64,000 bases of DNA, from assembly GCF_900172345.1 (NCBI RefSeq), contig NZ_FWFY01000011.1, forward strand, positions 1 through 64,000, in the 5' to 3' direction. The notes under the pieces were generated by a model. That model did no database searches and was not told where the DNA came from. It saw only the letters and a list, made by a program, of their open reading frames with translations. The position numbers and the translations under genes are program-made. Each line of letters starts with the position of its first letter. Within the stretch, counting starts at the first letter, position 1. This stretch comes from Limimaricola soesokkakensis. Lineage in GTDB: Bacteria; Pseudomonadota; Alphaproteobacteria; Rhodobacterales; Rhodobacteraceae. Positions 27,267-36,497 of the stretch are shown here, piece by piece.

Positions 27267-28937
27267 TCAGTCCGCCGGTCGCCGGAGCGCCAGACAGCAT
27301 TGCCATGGGCCGAGATGGACCAGCCCGTTCTCGGCCTTTGTCACGGTGCCCAGATCGGTGCCGATCGGGGCCCATGCGCCTTCGGGAAGCGGCACCTCTG
27401 CGGGCTCCTCCCCGAGATTGAAAGCGCAGAAAATCGTCTCGTTCGCGTCGAAACGCACGAAATGCACGACGTCGCCGCGCGAATGCACGCCGTCATGCTC
27501 CCCCGTGGCCAGCACCGGGTGGTCGTGGCGCAGCGCGATGGCGCGACGATAATGATGCAGTATCGCCTCCGGATCGGCCTCCTGCTCCGCCACGGCGCGC
27601 GGCAGATGCTTGGGCGACACCGGCAGCCAGGGCTTGCCCTCGGAAAAGCCCCCATTGGGCGCGCTGCCATCCCAGGCGATCGGGGTACGGCAGCCGTCGC
27701 GGCCCTTGTATTCGGGCCAGAACTCGATGCCATAGGGATCCTGCAGGTCCTCGAAAGCGACCTCGGCCTCGGGCAGGCCGAGTTCCTCGCCCTGATAGAG
27801 ACAGACCGAGCCGCGGAAGCACATCAGCATGGTGGTGTAGACGCGGGTCGCCTCCGCCGAAAGCTTCCAGCGTGTGGGATGCCGTTCCACGTCGTGGTTG
27901 GAATAGGACCAGCACGGCCAAGCGTCGGGGGCAGCGTGGCTCAGCCGGTAAAAGGTGTCAGCGGCCGCGGCGGCGGTGAGACGCGGCGGCTGCAGCATCT
28001 CGAACGGGTAGCACATCTGTACCTTGTCGCCGCCCGAGGTGTATTCGGCCATGATCTCAAGACCGCGCTGCGCGTCGCCCACCTCGCCCACGGCAGCGGC
28101 GCCGTAAGGCTCCAGCTCGGCGCGGAAACGCTTCAGGAAGTCGAGATTCTCGGGCTGGTTCTTGGAGTAGAGATGCTCCTGCCAATTGTAGGGGTTCACG
28201 CCCGGCGCGATGGAGTCGTTGCGCCGCTCGGGCGGCAACGCCGGGTTGTCGCGCAGTTGCGCGTCGGCGAAGTAGAAGTTGATCGTGTCGAGGCGGAAGC
28301 CATCGACCCCGCGCTTGAGCCAGAACCGCTCCACGTCGAGCAGCGCCTCTTGGACGTCCGCGTTGTGGAAGTTCAGGTCCGGCTGGCTGGTCAGGAAGTT
28401 GTGCAGGTAATACTGCATCCGCCGCCCGTCCCACTGCCAGGCCGAGCCGCCGAAAATCGACAGCCAGTTGTTGGGGGGCGTGCCGTCGGGCTTGGCATCG
28501 GCCCAGACATACCAGTCGGATTTCGGGTTGTCGCGGCTCGAGCGGCTTTCGACGAACCAAGGATGCGCTTCGGCGGTGTGCGACAGAACCAGGTCGATCA
28601 TCACCCGGATGCCCAAGGAATGCGCCGTCTCGACCACCGCATCGAAATCGGCCAGCGTGCCGAACATCGGATCGACGTCGCAGTAGTCCGAGACGTCGTA
28701 GCCGAAATCCTTCATCGGCGAGGTGAAGAAGGGCGAGATCCAGATCGCGTCCACCCCCAGCGAGGCGATGTGCGGCAGGCGCTTCACAATGCCGCGCAGA
28801 TCGCCGATCCCGTCCCCGTCCGTATCCTGGTAGCTGCGCGGATAGATCTGGTAGATCACCGCGCCGCGCCACCAGTTGGGATCCTTCGGCATGCGGGAGA
28901 CGGCGGCCGGGGCCGGAGCGGAGACGGGGGTGTTCAT
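27267..28937 (-). CDS. aglA: Alpha-glucosidase, GH13
   Basis: 556 residues. WWRGAVIYQIYPRSYQDTDGDGIGDLRGI is the GH13_23-type start. The nucleophile is D217 (DGFRLDTINF), the acid/base E285 (AVGEVGD), and the third carboxylate lies in WSYSNHDVERHP. A C-terminal beta domain closes the protein (ILHHYRRAIALRHDHPVL). No signal peptide is seen, so it works in the cytoplasm on sucrose, maltose or trehalose-type alpha-glucosides imported by AglEFGK, releasing glucose for the downstream-encoded glucokinase. It sits inside the transporter operon. Confidence 0.93.
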   Translation of the reverse strand: MNTPVSAPAPAAVSRMPKDPNWWRGAVIYQIYPRSYQDTDGDGIGDLRGIVKRLPHIASLGVDAIWISPFFTSPMKDFGYDVSDYCDVDPMFGTLADFDAVVETAHSLGIRVMIDLVLSHTAEAHPWFVESRSSRDNPKSDWYVWADAKPDGTPPNNWLSIFGGSAWQWDGRRMQYYLHNFLTSQPDLNFHNADVQEALLDVERFWLKRGVDGFRLDTINFYFADAQLRDNPALPPERRNDSIAPGVNPYNWQEHLYSKNQPENLDFLKRFRAELEPYGAAAVGEVGDAQRGLEIMAEYTSGGDKVQMCYPFEMLQPPRLTAAAAADTFYRLSHAAPDAWPCWSYSNHDVERHPTRWKLSAEATRVYTTMLMCFRGSVCLYQGEELGLPEAEVAFEDLQDPYGIEFWPEYKGRDGCRTPIAWDGSAPNGGFSEGKPWLPVSPKHLPRAVAEQEADPEAILHHYRRAIALRHDHPVLATGEHDGVHSRGDVVHFVRFDANETIFCAFNLGEEPAEVPLPEGAWAPIGTDLGTVTKAENGLVHLGPWQCCLALRRPAD

Positions 28938-28950
28938 CGGAAGGCAGTCC

Positions 28951-30102
28951 TCATTTCACGGAGCCCGCAAGCAGGCCGCGCACGAGGTATTTCTGCATCG
29001 CGAAAAACACAACAAGCGGAACCGCGATCGAGACGAAAGCCGCCGTTGCGAGGATCTCCCAATTGCCACCGCGCGTGCCCAGAAGCTCGATGATCTGCTT
29101 GGTCATCACCGTGGTCTCGCCGCTCGCATCGATCAGGAACACGATCGCGACCAGCAGGTCGTTCCAAGTCCACAGGAACTGGAAGATCGCGAAGGAGGCC
29201 AGCGCCGGAAAGCTCAGCGGCAGGATGATCTTGGTGAATATCTGGAAATCCGTGGCGCCGTCGACCTTTGCGTTCTCGATGATGTCGCGCGGCAGCCCGA
29301 CCATGTAGTTGCGCAGGATGTAGATCGCGAGCGGCAGGCCAAAGCCGGTATGAGCAAGCCAGACGCCTAGGTAGCCCTTGCCGATGCCGATCTCGTTGTG
29401 GAACTTCAAAAGCGGAATCAGCGCCAGTTGCAGCGGCACCACCAGCAGGCCCACGATCGCCGCGATCAAAAGCGCCCGCCCCGGGAAATCCATCCAGGCC
29501 AGCGCGTAGGCTGCGAAGGCCGCCACGAGAATCGGGATGATCGTCGCCGGAATCGAGACGGTGAGCGTGTTGAAAAAGGCCTTGGACATGCCTTCGATGT
29601 TGTTCGGGTTGAACAACATGCTGTCGTAGTTCTCAAGCGTGAACTCCGGCGCCACCTTGGCGGTGACGAAGACGCGCTGACCACGACCCGACATCTCCTC
29701 GACCGAGGTATAGACGTAATCGCCGGTCTCCCCGACCGTGATGATCTCGCCGTCGCCCATATCGACCGTCTCGCCCGGGATGTAGGCGCCGACATCGCGC
29801 GACGAGGTGCCGAAGGCAGAGATGTTCAACGGCTCGCGCCCCTCATGGGCGAAGAGGTTGCCGGAGACGGTGTAGAGCCCGTCGACCAGCTCGGCCTCGT
29901 CGCCGCCGGCGGTCCTGAGCGTCAGGTTCTGCTCGGTCGGCAGCATTGAGCGCCACCAGCCGGACGAGGCGATCTGGTCGCCGGTGCGGAACGACGAGAC
30001 CAGAAGGCCGAGCGTCGGGAAGACCCAGAGCGCCACCAGCGCCACCACCGCGATGTTCACGGCCCAGGTCAGCGCGGATTTCTTGCCAGCGATGTTGTCC
30101 AT
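28951..30102 (-). CDS. aglG: Alpha-glucoside ABC transporter permease
   Basis: 383 residues. An N-terminal helix (LTWAVNIAVVALVALWVFPTLGLLVSS) precedes a long periplasmic loop of about 130 residues, then a MalG-type permease core. That core ends with the EAA motif around LPRDIIENAKVDGATDFQIFTKIILPLSFPAL. The large loop is characteristic of AglG and its relatives. The ATG at 30102 shares its A with the aglF stop (TGATG), indicating coupled translation; longer upstream frames are antisense noise. It pairs with AglF to form the channel. Confidence 0.92.
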   Translation of the reverse strand: MDNIAGKKSALTWAVNIAVVALVALWVFPTLGLLVSSFRTGDQIASSGWWRSMLPTEQNLTLRTAGGDEAELVDGLYTVSGNLFAHEGREPLNISAFGTSSRDVGAYIPGETVDMGDGEIITVGETGDYVYTSVEEMSGRGQRVFVTAKVAPEFTLENYDSMLFNPNNIEGMSKAFFNTLTVSIPATIIPILVAAFAAYALAWMDFPGRALLIAAIVGLLVVPLQLALIPLLKFHNEIGIGKGYLGVWLAHTGFGLPLAIYILRNYMVGLPRDIIENAKVDGATDFQIFTKIILPLSFPALASFAIFQFLWTWNDLLVAIVFLIDASGETTVMTKQIIELLGTRGGNWEILATAAFVSIAVPLVVFFAMQKYLVRGLLAGSVK

Positions 30103-31343
30103 CAGCGCATCTCCCTGCGGGCGTTGTAGACGTTCCAGATCAGGATCGGCGTGACCATCAGCATGATGACCATGGCACCCGCGGAGCCCACGCCCCAATC
30201 ATTGGCGCGGAACAGCTTGTCGTACATGTAATTGGCCAGGACCTGCGTCTCCCACTGGCCGTTGGTCATCGCGAAGACGATGTCGAACACCTTGAGCACG
30301 ATGATGGTGATGGTGGTCCAGACCACGACGATGGTGCCGACGATCTGCGGCATCTTGATCTTGAAGAAGATCTGCCACGGGTTGGCGCCGTCGACGATCG
30401 CCGCCTCGACCGTCTCCTCCGGGATGCCCCTGAGCGCCGCCGAGAGCAGCACCATGGCAAAGCCGGTCTGGATCCAGATCAGCACGATCATCAGGAAGAA
30501 GTTGTTCCAGAACGGTATGGTGAGCCAAGTCTGCGGCTGGCCATAGGGCAGATCGGCCACAAAGACGGCGATGGTCTGGCGCAGCATCAGATAGACGACG
30601 AGAGCCATCAGCACCGCGCCGAGGATGCGCAGCGCGCCGAAGATCAGCCCGGGGCTGCGGCCTTCGCGGCCCAGCACCGGCTTCATCAGCGACCAGCCCA
30701 GCGCGCCGGCCCCGGCGGCGAGCGCCAGAAGCAGCAGCGCCGGCACCAGCCGCAGCCAGATGAACGAGCCGATCCCGCCGTCGAAGCCGAGCCAGACGGC
30801 GTTGAGCACGCCGATCTGCTCCTGCCCCGCGGGGCGCGTGTCGTAGATCAGCTTGAAGATCACCGCGGCGCCCACGAAGGAGATCGCCATCGGCATGAAG
30901 ATCAGCGATTTCGCGATGCTGCCCCACTTTATCCGGTCGGTGAGTTGGGCGGCCAGCAGGCCGAAGGCGGTCGAGGCGGCGGGCACAACGATCAGCCACA
31001 GCAGGTTGTTGTTGAAGCCTTCCCAGAATTTCGGCTCGCGCAGCATCTGCTGGTAATTGGCGAGGCCCACGAATTCGTAGCCGCCACCGCGCACCCTCTG
31101 GGTCAGCGACAGGCGCAGCGTCTCGAACACCGGGTAGGCGAGATAGAGGCCCAGCGCGATCAGCGCCGGCGCGAGGAACAGCCAGGGACGGATGACGTTG
31201 GCGCGGTTGATGTTGCGCCCGGCATTGGGACCACGGGGCGGGAACAGCACCTTGTCGAGCAAAATGTTCGAAAAATAGAAATAGGCGACGCAGCCGCCGA
31301 CGCCGATCACGATGGTCAGCAAGCCCTGTAGTGCCGGATTCAT
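30102..31343 (-). CDS. aglF: Alpha-glucoside ABC transporter permease
   Basis: 413 residues, longer than a standard MalF-like permease core because of an extra N-terminal pair of helices (ALQGLLTIVIGVGGCVAYFYF; WLFLAPALIALGLYLAYPV) and a hydrophobic insert (LVPALLLLALAAGAGALGWSL). The EAA loop reads IPEETVEAAIVDGANPWQIFFKIKMPQIVGTI. The start at 31343 (MNPALQG) follows a purine-rich site, and 22 further upstream codons are unlikely. It partners AglG; spacing to aglE upstream is 76 bp, typical where the binding protein is made in excess. Confidence 0.92.
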   Translation of the reverse strand: MNPALQGLLTIVIGVGGCVAYFYFSNILLDKVLFPPRGPNAGRNINRANVIRPWLFLAPALIALGLYLAYPVFETLRLSLTQRVRGGGYEFVGLANYQQMLREPKFWEGFNNNLLWLIVVPAASTAFGLLAAQLTDRIKWGSIAKSLIFMPMAISFVGAAVIFKLIYDTRPAGQEQIGVLNAVWLGFDGGIGSFIWLRLVPALLLLALAAGAGALGWSLMKPVLGREGRSPGLIFGALRILGAVLMALVVYLMLRQTIAVFVADLPYGQPQTWLTIPFWNNFFLMIVLIWIQTGFAMVLLSAALRGIPEETVEAAIVDGANPWQIFFKIKMPQIVGTIVVVWTTITIIVLKVFDIVFAMTNGQWETQVLANYMYDKLFRANDWGVGSAGAMVIMLMVTPILIWNVYNARREMR

Positions 31344-31419
31344 CGCGCCCTCCCCGAGCCTTGATACAAAGAGGCGGCCACGACGCGAGTCGCGGCCGCC
31401 AAGTCTCATGGTTACACGC

Positions 31420-32766
31420 TTATTTCAGCGCGTCCCAAGAATCCTGGATCTCGGAGGCCACGCTCTCGGCGCTTTCGCCGCCGACATAATCGACCATGCC
31501 GGTCCAGAACGAACCCGCGCCGACGCCGCCGGGCATCAGGTCCGAGCCGTCGAAGCGGAAGGTGGTCGCATCGAGCAGGATGTCGTTCATCTTCTTCAGC
31601 GTCGGGTCGCCGAACACGTCGGTGTTGACGGTGGTCAGCGGCGTCAGGAAGCCGGTCTGTGCCATCCAGATCTCGTGGGCGATCGGGGTCTGCAGCCACT
31701 GCATGAACACGTTCGCCGCGTCGGAGGGCTCGGTGATGCCGAACATCGTGCCCGCGCCGAGCACCGGCTGGCCGAGATCCTTCTCCTCATAGGCTGGGAA
31801 GTAGAAGAAATCGGCGTCGACGCCGATCTCCGTGCCCTCGGGGAAGAAGGTCGGAATGAACGAGGCCTGGCGGTGCAGATAGCACTGCGGCGGGCTGTCG
31901 AAGAGGCCCTTGGGGCTGTCGCGGAAATCGGTCGAGGCGACCGCGGCCTTGCCGCCGGCGACGTATTCGTCCGAGACAAACCAGCCGAATTCCTCGATCG
32001 CGCCGACCACTGCCGGGTCGTCGAACGGGATTTCGTTGGCGACCCACTGGTCATAGACTTCCGGCGCCTGGGTGCGCAGCATCATGTCCTCGACCCAGTC
32101 GGTCGCCGGCCAACCGGTGGCACCGCCCGAGCCGATGCCGATGCACCAGGGCGTCTCGCCATCCTCGACCATCTGCTCGGTGAGCGCCTTGAGCTCCTCC
32201 ATGCTCTCCGGCACCTCGTAACCCGCATCCTCAAAGTTTTCGGGCACGTACCACACGAGGCTCTTCACGTCGGCCTTGTAGAAGAAACCATAGAGGTTCT
32301 CGTTGCCCTCGGGGCCTTCGAAGGTGGCCAGATCGACCCAGGATTGGCCTGCAGCATAGTTCTCGGCGACCCAGTCGCCAGTGCCCTCGGGCATCGGTTC
32401 GAGATAGCCCAAGGACGCGAGATCGCGCGCAAGGCCCGGCTGCGGGAAGACGGCGATGTTGGGCGCGGAGCCTGCCTCGGTATCGATGCGGATCTGGGTC
32501 TCGAAGCCATCCGATCCGGTGTATTGCACGTCGGCGCCGGTGGCCTCCTCGAAATAGGCGAGCATCGACTCGAACAGCGTCTGGTCGCCGCTCAGCCAGG
32601 GGCCGAAGACGGTCAGGGTCTCGCCCGACAGGTCATGGCTCTCGGCGAACTCGTTGTAGCTATCCCAGTTGAAATCGCCTTCCCCGATCGGGAATTTCAG
32701 ATCCTGCGCCGATGCGGCCGAAGCCAGCGCGATGCCGGCCACGCCCGCGAAAAGAATGGTCTTCAT
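31420..32766 (-). CDS. aglE: Alpha-glucoside ABC transporter substrate-binding protein
   Basis: 448 residues. A signal peptide (MKTILFAGVAGIALASAASAQ) leads into a cluster-B/family 1 sugar-binding protein: LSGETLTVFGPWLSGDQTLFESMLAYFEEATGADV; NIAVFPQPGLARDLASLGYL; GTMFGITEPSDAANVFMQWL. It delivers alpha-glucosides to AglFG in the periplasm. It is the first gene of the operon. A perfect LacI-type operator lies 81 bp upstream (32847-32860), with a TTGACA hexamer on the minus strand at 32897-32892 just beyond it, fitting repression by AglR. Confidence 0.93.
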   Translation of the reverse strand: MKTILFAGVAGIALASAASAQDLKFPIGEGDFNWDSYNEFAESHDLSGETLTVFGPWLSGDQTLFESMLAYFEEATGADVQYTGSDGFETQIRIDTEAGSAPNIAVFPQPGLARDLASLGYLEPMPEGTGDWVAENYAAGQSWVDLATFEGPEGNENLYGFFYKADVKSLVWYVPENFEDAGYEVPESMEELKALTEQMVEDGETPWCIGIGSGGATGWPATDWVEDMMLRTQAPEVYDQWVANEIPFDDPAVVGAIEEFGWFVSDEYVAGGKAAVASTDFRDSPKGLFDSPPQCYLHRQASFIPTFFPEGTEIGVDADFFYFPAYEEKDLGQPVLGAGTMFGITEPSDAANVFMQWLQTPIAHEIWMAQTGFLTPLTTVNTDVFGDPTLKKMNDILLDATTFRFDGSDLMPGGVGAGSFWTGMVDYVGGESAESVASEIQDSWDALK

Positions 32767-32846
32767 ATGTTACCCTCCCGTAACCACGGCCCCTTCCCGG
32801 AGGCCGCGTGATGGACTGCCTTGCGCGCGGACAGGCGCGAGCCGTG

Positions 32847-32860
32847 CCAAAGCGCTTTGG
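32847..32860. promoter_or_regulatory. AglR operator O1 (perfect 14-bp palindrome)
   Basis: CCAAAGCGCTTTGG is a perfect even-centred palindrome of the LacI-family type with central CG. It lies in the aglE-aglR divergent region on the aglE side, just downstream of a TTGACA -35-like hexamer on the minus strand. Assignment to AglR is by position. Confidence 0.8.
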
Positions 32861-32966
32861 ACATCGCCAACCTGTCGGAGCTGTTCAAGCCTGTCAATGG
32901 TGGATGCCGCGAGAGCGCCGAGGAAAAACCCGGCAACGCCATTTTGATATGACCGGAAACTGCGCT

Positions 32967-32995
32967 TTGACCTGCGGCAAGTCGCGACGTAGGGT
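32967..32995 (+). promoter_or_regulatory. Candidate aglR promoter
   Basis: TTGACC at 32967-32972 and TAGGGT at 32990-32995 are separated by 17 nt, the standard spacing. The predicted start near 33002 falls just before the second operator, so AglR would block its own transcription. The -10 match is only moderate. Confidence 0.4.
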
Positions 32996-33006
32996 AGCGG
33001 CTGTTA

Positions 33007-33020
33007 CAAAAGCGCTTTGG
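33007..33020. promoter_or_regulatory. AglR operator O2 (imperfect)
   Basis: CAAAAGCGCTTTGG differs from O1 by one base and keeps the AAAGCGCTTT core. It ends 13 bp before the aglR start codon, so it should mediate autoregulation. O1 and O2 are centred 160 bp apart, compatible with looping by a tetramer. Confidence 0.75.
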
Positions 33021-33033
33021 ACGGGACCCGGGA

Positions 33034-34059
33034 ATGAATCTCAAGCAGCTCTCCGAACTGCTCGGCCTGAGCCAGACGACGGTGAGCCGTGCGCTCAATG
33101 GGTATACCGACGTCAGCGAGGCAACCCGGGCACGCGTGCGGGCCGCAGCCGAGGCACATGATTACCGCCCCAACACCCGCGCCCGCGCCCTAGCTACCGG
33201 ACGCAGCCGCGTGATCGGCCACGTGATCCCCAAGATCAGCTCCCATGCCATGGTCAACCCGATCTTCGCCGATTTCATCGCCGGTGCTGGCGAAACCTAT
33301 TCCAGTGCGGGCTACGAAATGCTGATTTCGGTGGTTGATCTGGCGCAGGAGGAAAAGGCCTATCTCTCGATGAAACGGCGCGGCCTGGTCGACGGGCTGA
33401 TCGTCTCGGCCCCGCGCATGAACGATCCGCGCATCGCGCTGCTCGACGGGATCGGCCTGCCCTATGCGGTGCATGGCCGCGCAACCGGCACCGACCGGCA
33501 ATATAGCTGGCTCGACGTCAACAACCGCCGCGCCTTCGCGCGCGCCACCGACTTCCTGATGGATCTCGGTCATCGGCGGATCGGCTTGGTCAACGGTCTG
33601 GAAACCATGGATTTCGCGCATCGCCGGCGCCAGGGCTACGAAGAGGCCCTGCGCGCGCGGGGCATCGTCATCGACCCGAACCTGATGCGCCAAGACGAGA
33701 TGACCGAAGGCTATGGATGGCGCGCCGCGCGCGACATGCTGGCTCAGCCCGACCCGCCGACCGCCTTCCTTGTCTCTTCGGTGATCTGCATGCTCGGCGT
33801 GCGCCGCGCCATAGAGGAGGCCGGGTTGGTCCTAGGGCGCGACGTCTCGGCCGTCACCCATGACGATCAGCTATCCTATCTGCGCGACGACGGGGCGGTT
33901 CCCGCCTTTACCGCGACCCGGTCCTCGGTGCGCGAGGCTGGACAGCGGCTGGCACGGATGGTCATAGACCGGATAGACAACCCGGAGGCTCCGCATGTGC
34001 AGGAACTCCTCGAGGCCGAGCTGATCATCGGCCGCTCCACGGGCCCGGCACCGCGCTGA
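33034..34059 (+). CDS. aglR: LacI-family repressor of alpha-glucoside genes
   Basis: 341 residues. The N-terminal LacI HTH is complete (MNLKQLSELLGLSQTTVSRAL, then DVSEATRARVRAAAEAHDYRPNTRARALATGRS), followed by a periplasmic-binding-protein-like effector domain (GHVIPKISSHAMVNPIFADF; RGLVDGLIVSAP; RRIGLVNGLETMDF; DVSAVTHDDQLSYL). It diverges from aglE and leads a plus-strand group with a GH1 glucosidase and glk. Two AGCGCT-centred palindromes in the intergenic region are its likely operators, with an imported glucoside as inducer. Confidence 0.92.
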   Translation: MNLKQLSELLGLSQTTVSRALNGYTDVSEATRARVRAAAEAHDYRPNTRARALATGRSRVIGHVIPKISSHAMVNPIFADFIAGAGETYSSAGYEMLISVVDLAQEEKAYLSMKRRGLVDGLIVSAPRMNDPRIALLDGIGLPYAVHGRATGTDRQYSWLDVNNRRAFARATDFLMDLGHRRIGLVNGLETMDFAHRRRQGYEEALRARGIVIDPNLMRQDEMTEGYGWRAARDMLAQPDPPTAFLVSSVICMLGVRRAIEEAGLVLGRDVSAVTHDDQLSYLRDDGAVPAFTATRSSVREAGQRLARMVIDRIDNPEAPHVQELLEAELIIGRSTGPAPR

Positions 34060-34081
34060 GGCCCCAGACAAGGCGACGAGC

Positions 34082-35398
34082 ATGGATTTTTCCCGCAAGG
34101 ACTTTCCCGAGGGCTTTCTCTTCGGCGCGGCCACAGCGGCCTACCAGATCGAGGGCCATGGCTTCGGCGGCGCCGGTCCGACCCATTGGGACAGCTTTGC
34201 CAAAGGTCCCGGAAACGTGGTGCGTGCCGAGGACGGTGCCGTGGCCTGCGACCACTACCATCGCTACGCGCAGGATCTCGACCTGCTGCGCGATGGCGGC
34301 TTCGACGCCTACCGTTTTTCGACTTCCTGGGCACGGGTCATGCCGGACGGCCGCACCGTGAACCCCGAGGGGCTCGACTTCTACGACCGGCTGGTCGATG
34401 CGACTCTCGAACGTGGCCTGAAGCCGTTCCAGACCCTCTACCACTGGGACCTGCCCTCGGCGCTGGCCGATCGGGGCGGCTGGGCCAATCGCGACACGGC
34501 GATGGCCTTTGCCGATTACGCCGAGACGATCAGCGCTCGGATCGGCGACCGCGTCGCCTCGACCGCGACGATCAACGAGCCTTGGTGCGTGGCTTGGTTG
34601 TCGCATTTCCTCGGACATCATGCACCCGGCCTTCGTGATATCCGCGCCGCCGCCCGGGCCATGCATCACATCCTGCTCGCACACGGGCTCGCGGTGGAGC
34701 GGCTTCGCGGCATGGGACGCGCCGAGTTGGGGATCGTGTTGAACTTCGAACGCGCCCTGCCCGCCAGCGACAGCGCCGCCGACCACGCCGCGGCCGACCT
34801 GCAGGATCAGATCTACAATCGCTGGTTCATCGAAGCGATCGCCAATGGCTGTTATCCCAAGGGGGCGCTCGCCGGGCTGGCGCCGCATATGCCTGATGGC
34901 TGGCAGGACGACATGGCTTTGATCTCGCAGCCCTTGGACTGGCTCGGCGTCAACTATTACACACGCGCCATGATCGCGGCGGCGCCGGACGCCCCCTGGC
35001 CCGGCCTCACCGCCGTCGAAGGACCGCTCGCCAAGACCCAGATGGGCTGGGAAATCTATCCCGAGGGGCTGCATCATTTCCTGTGCCGCGCCCGTGACAT
35101 TCTGGGCCTGCCGATCCATGTCACAGAGAACGGCATGGCCTGGGCCGACCGGGTCGAGAACGGCACGGTCGAGGATTCCGAACGACAGCGCTTCATCGCC
35201 GTGCATGTCGACGCCATGCGCAGCGCCATCGCCGATGGTGTCGATCTGCGCAGCTTTTTCTACTGGTCGCTGCTCGACAATTACGAATGGGCCTTCGGCT
35301 ATGAAAAGCGCTTCGGTCTCGTCCATGTCGACTTCGAAACTCTGGAGCGCACACCCAAGGCGTCGTATCACGCCCTGAAATCCGCCCTCTCCCGCTGA
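34082..35398 (+). CDS. Beta-glucosidase, GH1
   Basis: 438 residues, the usual GH1 length. The acid/base is E166 (TINEPW) and the nucleophile E349 (VTENGMAW). The glucose-binding start FPEGFLFGAATAAYQIEG and the final FFYWSLLDNYEWAFGYEKRFGLVHVDF are standard. There is no signal peptide, so it acts on imported beta-glucosides such as cellobiose. It lies 22 bp after aglR and 16 bp before glk, so the repressor, this hydrolase and glucokinase form one operon. This widens the locus from alpha- to beta-linked substrates. Confidence 0.93.
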   Translation: MDFSRKDFPEGFLFGAATAAYQIEGHGFGGAGPTHWDSFAKGPGNVVRAEDGAVACDHYHRYAQDLDLLRDGGFDAYRFSTSWARVMPDGRTVNPEGLDFYDRLVDATLERGLKPFQTLYHWDLPSALADRGGWANRDTAMAFADYAETISARIGDRVASTATINEPWCVAWLSHFLGHHAPGLRDIRAAARAMHHILLAHGLAVERLRGMGRAELGIVLNFERALPASDSAADHAAADLQDQIYNRWFIEAIANGCYPKGALAGLAPHMPDGWQDDMALISQPLDWLGVNYYTRAMIAAAPDAPWPGLTAVEGPLAKTQMGWEIYPEGLHHFLCRARDILGLPIHVTENGMAWADRVENGTVEDSERQRFIAVHVDAMRSAIADGVDLRSFFYWSLLDNYEWAFGYEKRFGLVHVDFETLERTPKASYHALKSALSR

Positions 35399-35414
35399 TC
35401 CCCGAGGAGCCGCC

Positions 35415-36401
35415 ATGTCGCATCCCACCAACGCCTATTCACTGGTCGCCGATATCGGTGGCACCAATACCCGCGTGGCGCTGGCGCGCGGCCTCGAGAT
35501 CCGCGAGGACACGATCCGGCGCTATTCCAACGCCGATTACGCGGGCCTCGAATCCGTGCTCAAGCGTTATATCGCCGAGGAAGGCGGCGTTGACTGCATC
35601 GGCGCGTGCGTTGCCGTGGCGGGGCCGGTGCGCGACGCCCGCGCAACCATGACCAATCTCGACTGGACCATCGACAAGACCACGCTGAGCCGCGCCACCG
35701 GCGCCGAAACCGTGGCGATCCTCAACGACCTTCAGGCGCAAGGCCATGCGCTGGGCCATGTCGCACCCCGCAACATTCGCGAAATCATCGCCTTCCCCGA
35801 AGCCTCGCCCCATGCCGCCAAGCTGGTGATCGGCGTCGGCACCGGCTTCAACGCCACGCCGGTCTTCGACACCGAAGATGGGCGCTACGTGACCCCGTCC
35901 GAATCCGGGCATGTGAACCTGCCGGTCAACAGCGAGGCGGATCTGCGACTGGCGCAATACGTCTCCACGGCGCATGGTTTTCCGGCGGTCGAGGACGTGC
36001 TCTCGGGGCGCGGGCTCGAACGCGTCTATGCGTGGCTCGGCGCCGAGGCCGGCGCGCCGCTCGAGAAGACTGCCGCCGAAATCATGCAGGGCTGCGCCGA
36101 CCGCAGCGATGCACGCGCGGTCGAAGCGGCACGGGTCTTCTCGCGCTTTTTGGGCGTGGTCGCGGGCAATCTGGCGCTGATCCAGCTGCCCTTCGGCGGC
36201 GTCTATCTGGTGGGCGGCGTCTCGCGCGCCATCGCGCCCTATCTGCGCGAGTTCGGTTTCGCCGATGCCTTCCGCGACAAGGGTCGCTTCGCGGGCTTCA
36301 TGGGCAATTTTGGTGTCGCGGTGATCGAGGACGACTACGCCGCTCTGATCGGTTGCGCGGCACATCTCAATGGCCTGATGCTCCCCGGCACGGCCAGTTG
36401 A
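35415..36401 (+). CDS. glk: Glucokinase
   Basis: 328 residues of the bacterial (non-ROK) glucokinase family. VADIGGTNTRVALA is the phosphate-binding N-terminus, IGACVAVAGPVRD follows, TNLDWTID and ILNDLQAQGHAL surround the catalytic Asp (ND), and VIGVGTGFNATPV and ESGHVNLPVNSE complete the glucose site. It phosphorylates the glucose released by AglA and the GH1 enzyme. Product glucose-6-phosphate then feeds zwf, pgl and pgi further right in the window. Last gene of the aglR operon. Confidence 0.93.
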   Translation: MSHPTNAYSLVADIGGTNTRVALARGLEIREDTIRRYSNADYAGLESVLKRYIAEEGGVDCIGACVAVAGPVRDARATMTNLDWTIDKTTLSRATGAETVAILNDLQAQGHALGHVAPRNIREIIAFPEASPHAAKLVIGVGTGFNATPVFDTEDGRYVTPSESGHVNLPVNSEADLRLAQYVSTAHGFPAVEDVLSGRGLERVYAWLGAEAGAPLEKTAAEIMQGCADRSDARAVEAARVFSRFLGVVAGNLALIQLPFGGVYLVGGVSRAIAPYLREFGFADAFRDKGRFAGFMGNFGVAVIEDDYAALIGCAAHLNGLMLPGTAS

Positions 36402-36497
36402 ACGGCTTTCGGCGGACGGTCCCGGTCACGGGCTGCTCCGCCGAGAGGCGATCTGCCCAGCGCTTGCTGACCGGGCGCTCGGGCCCTGCGACCTTGG

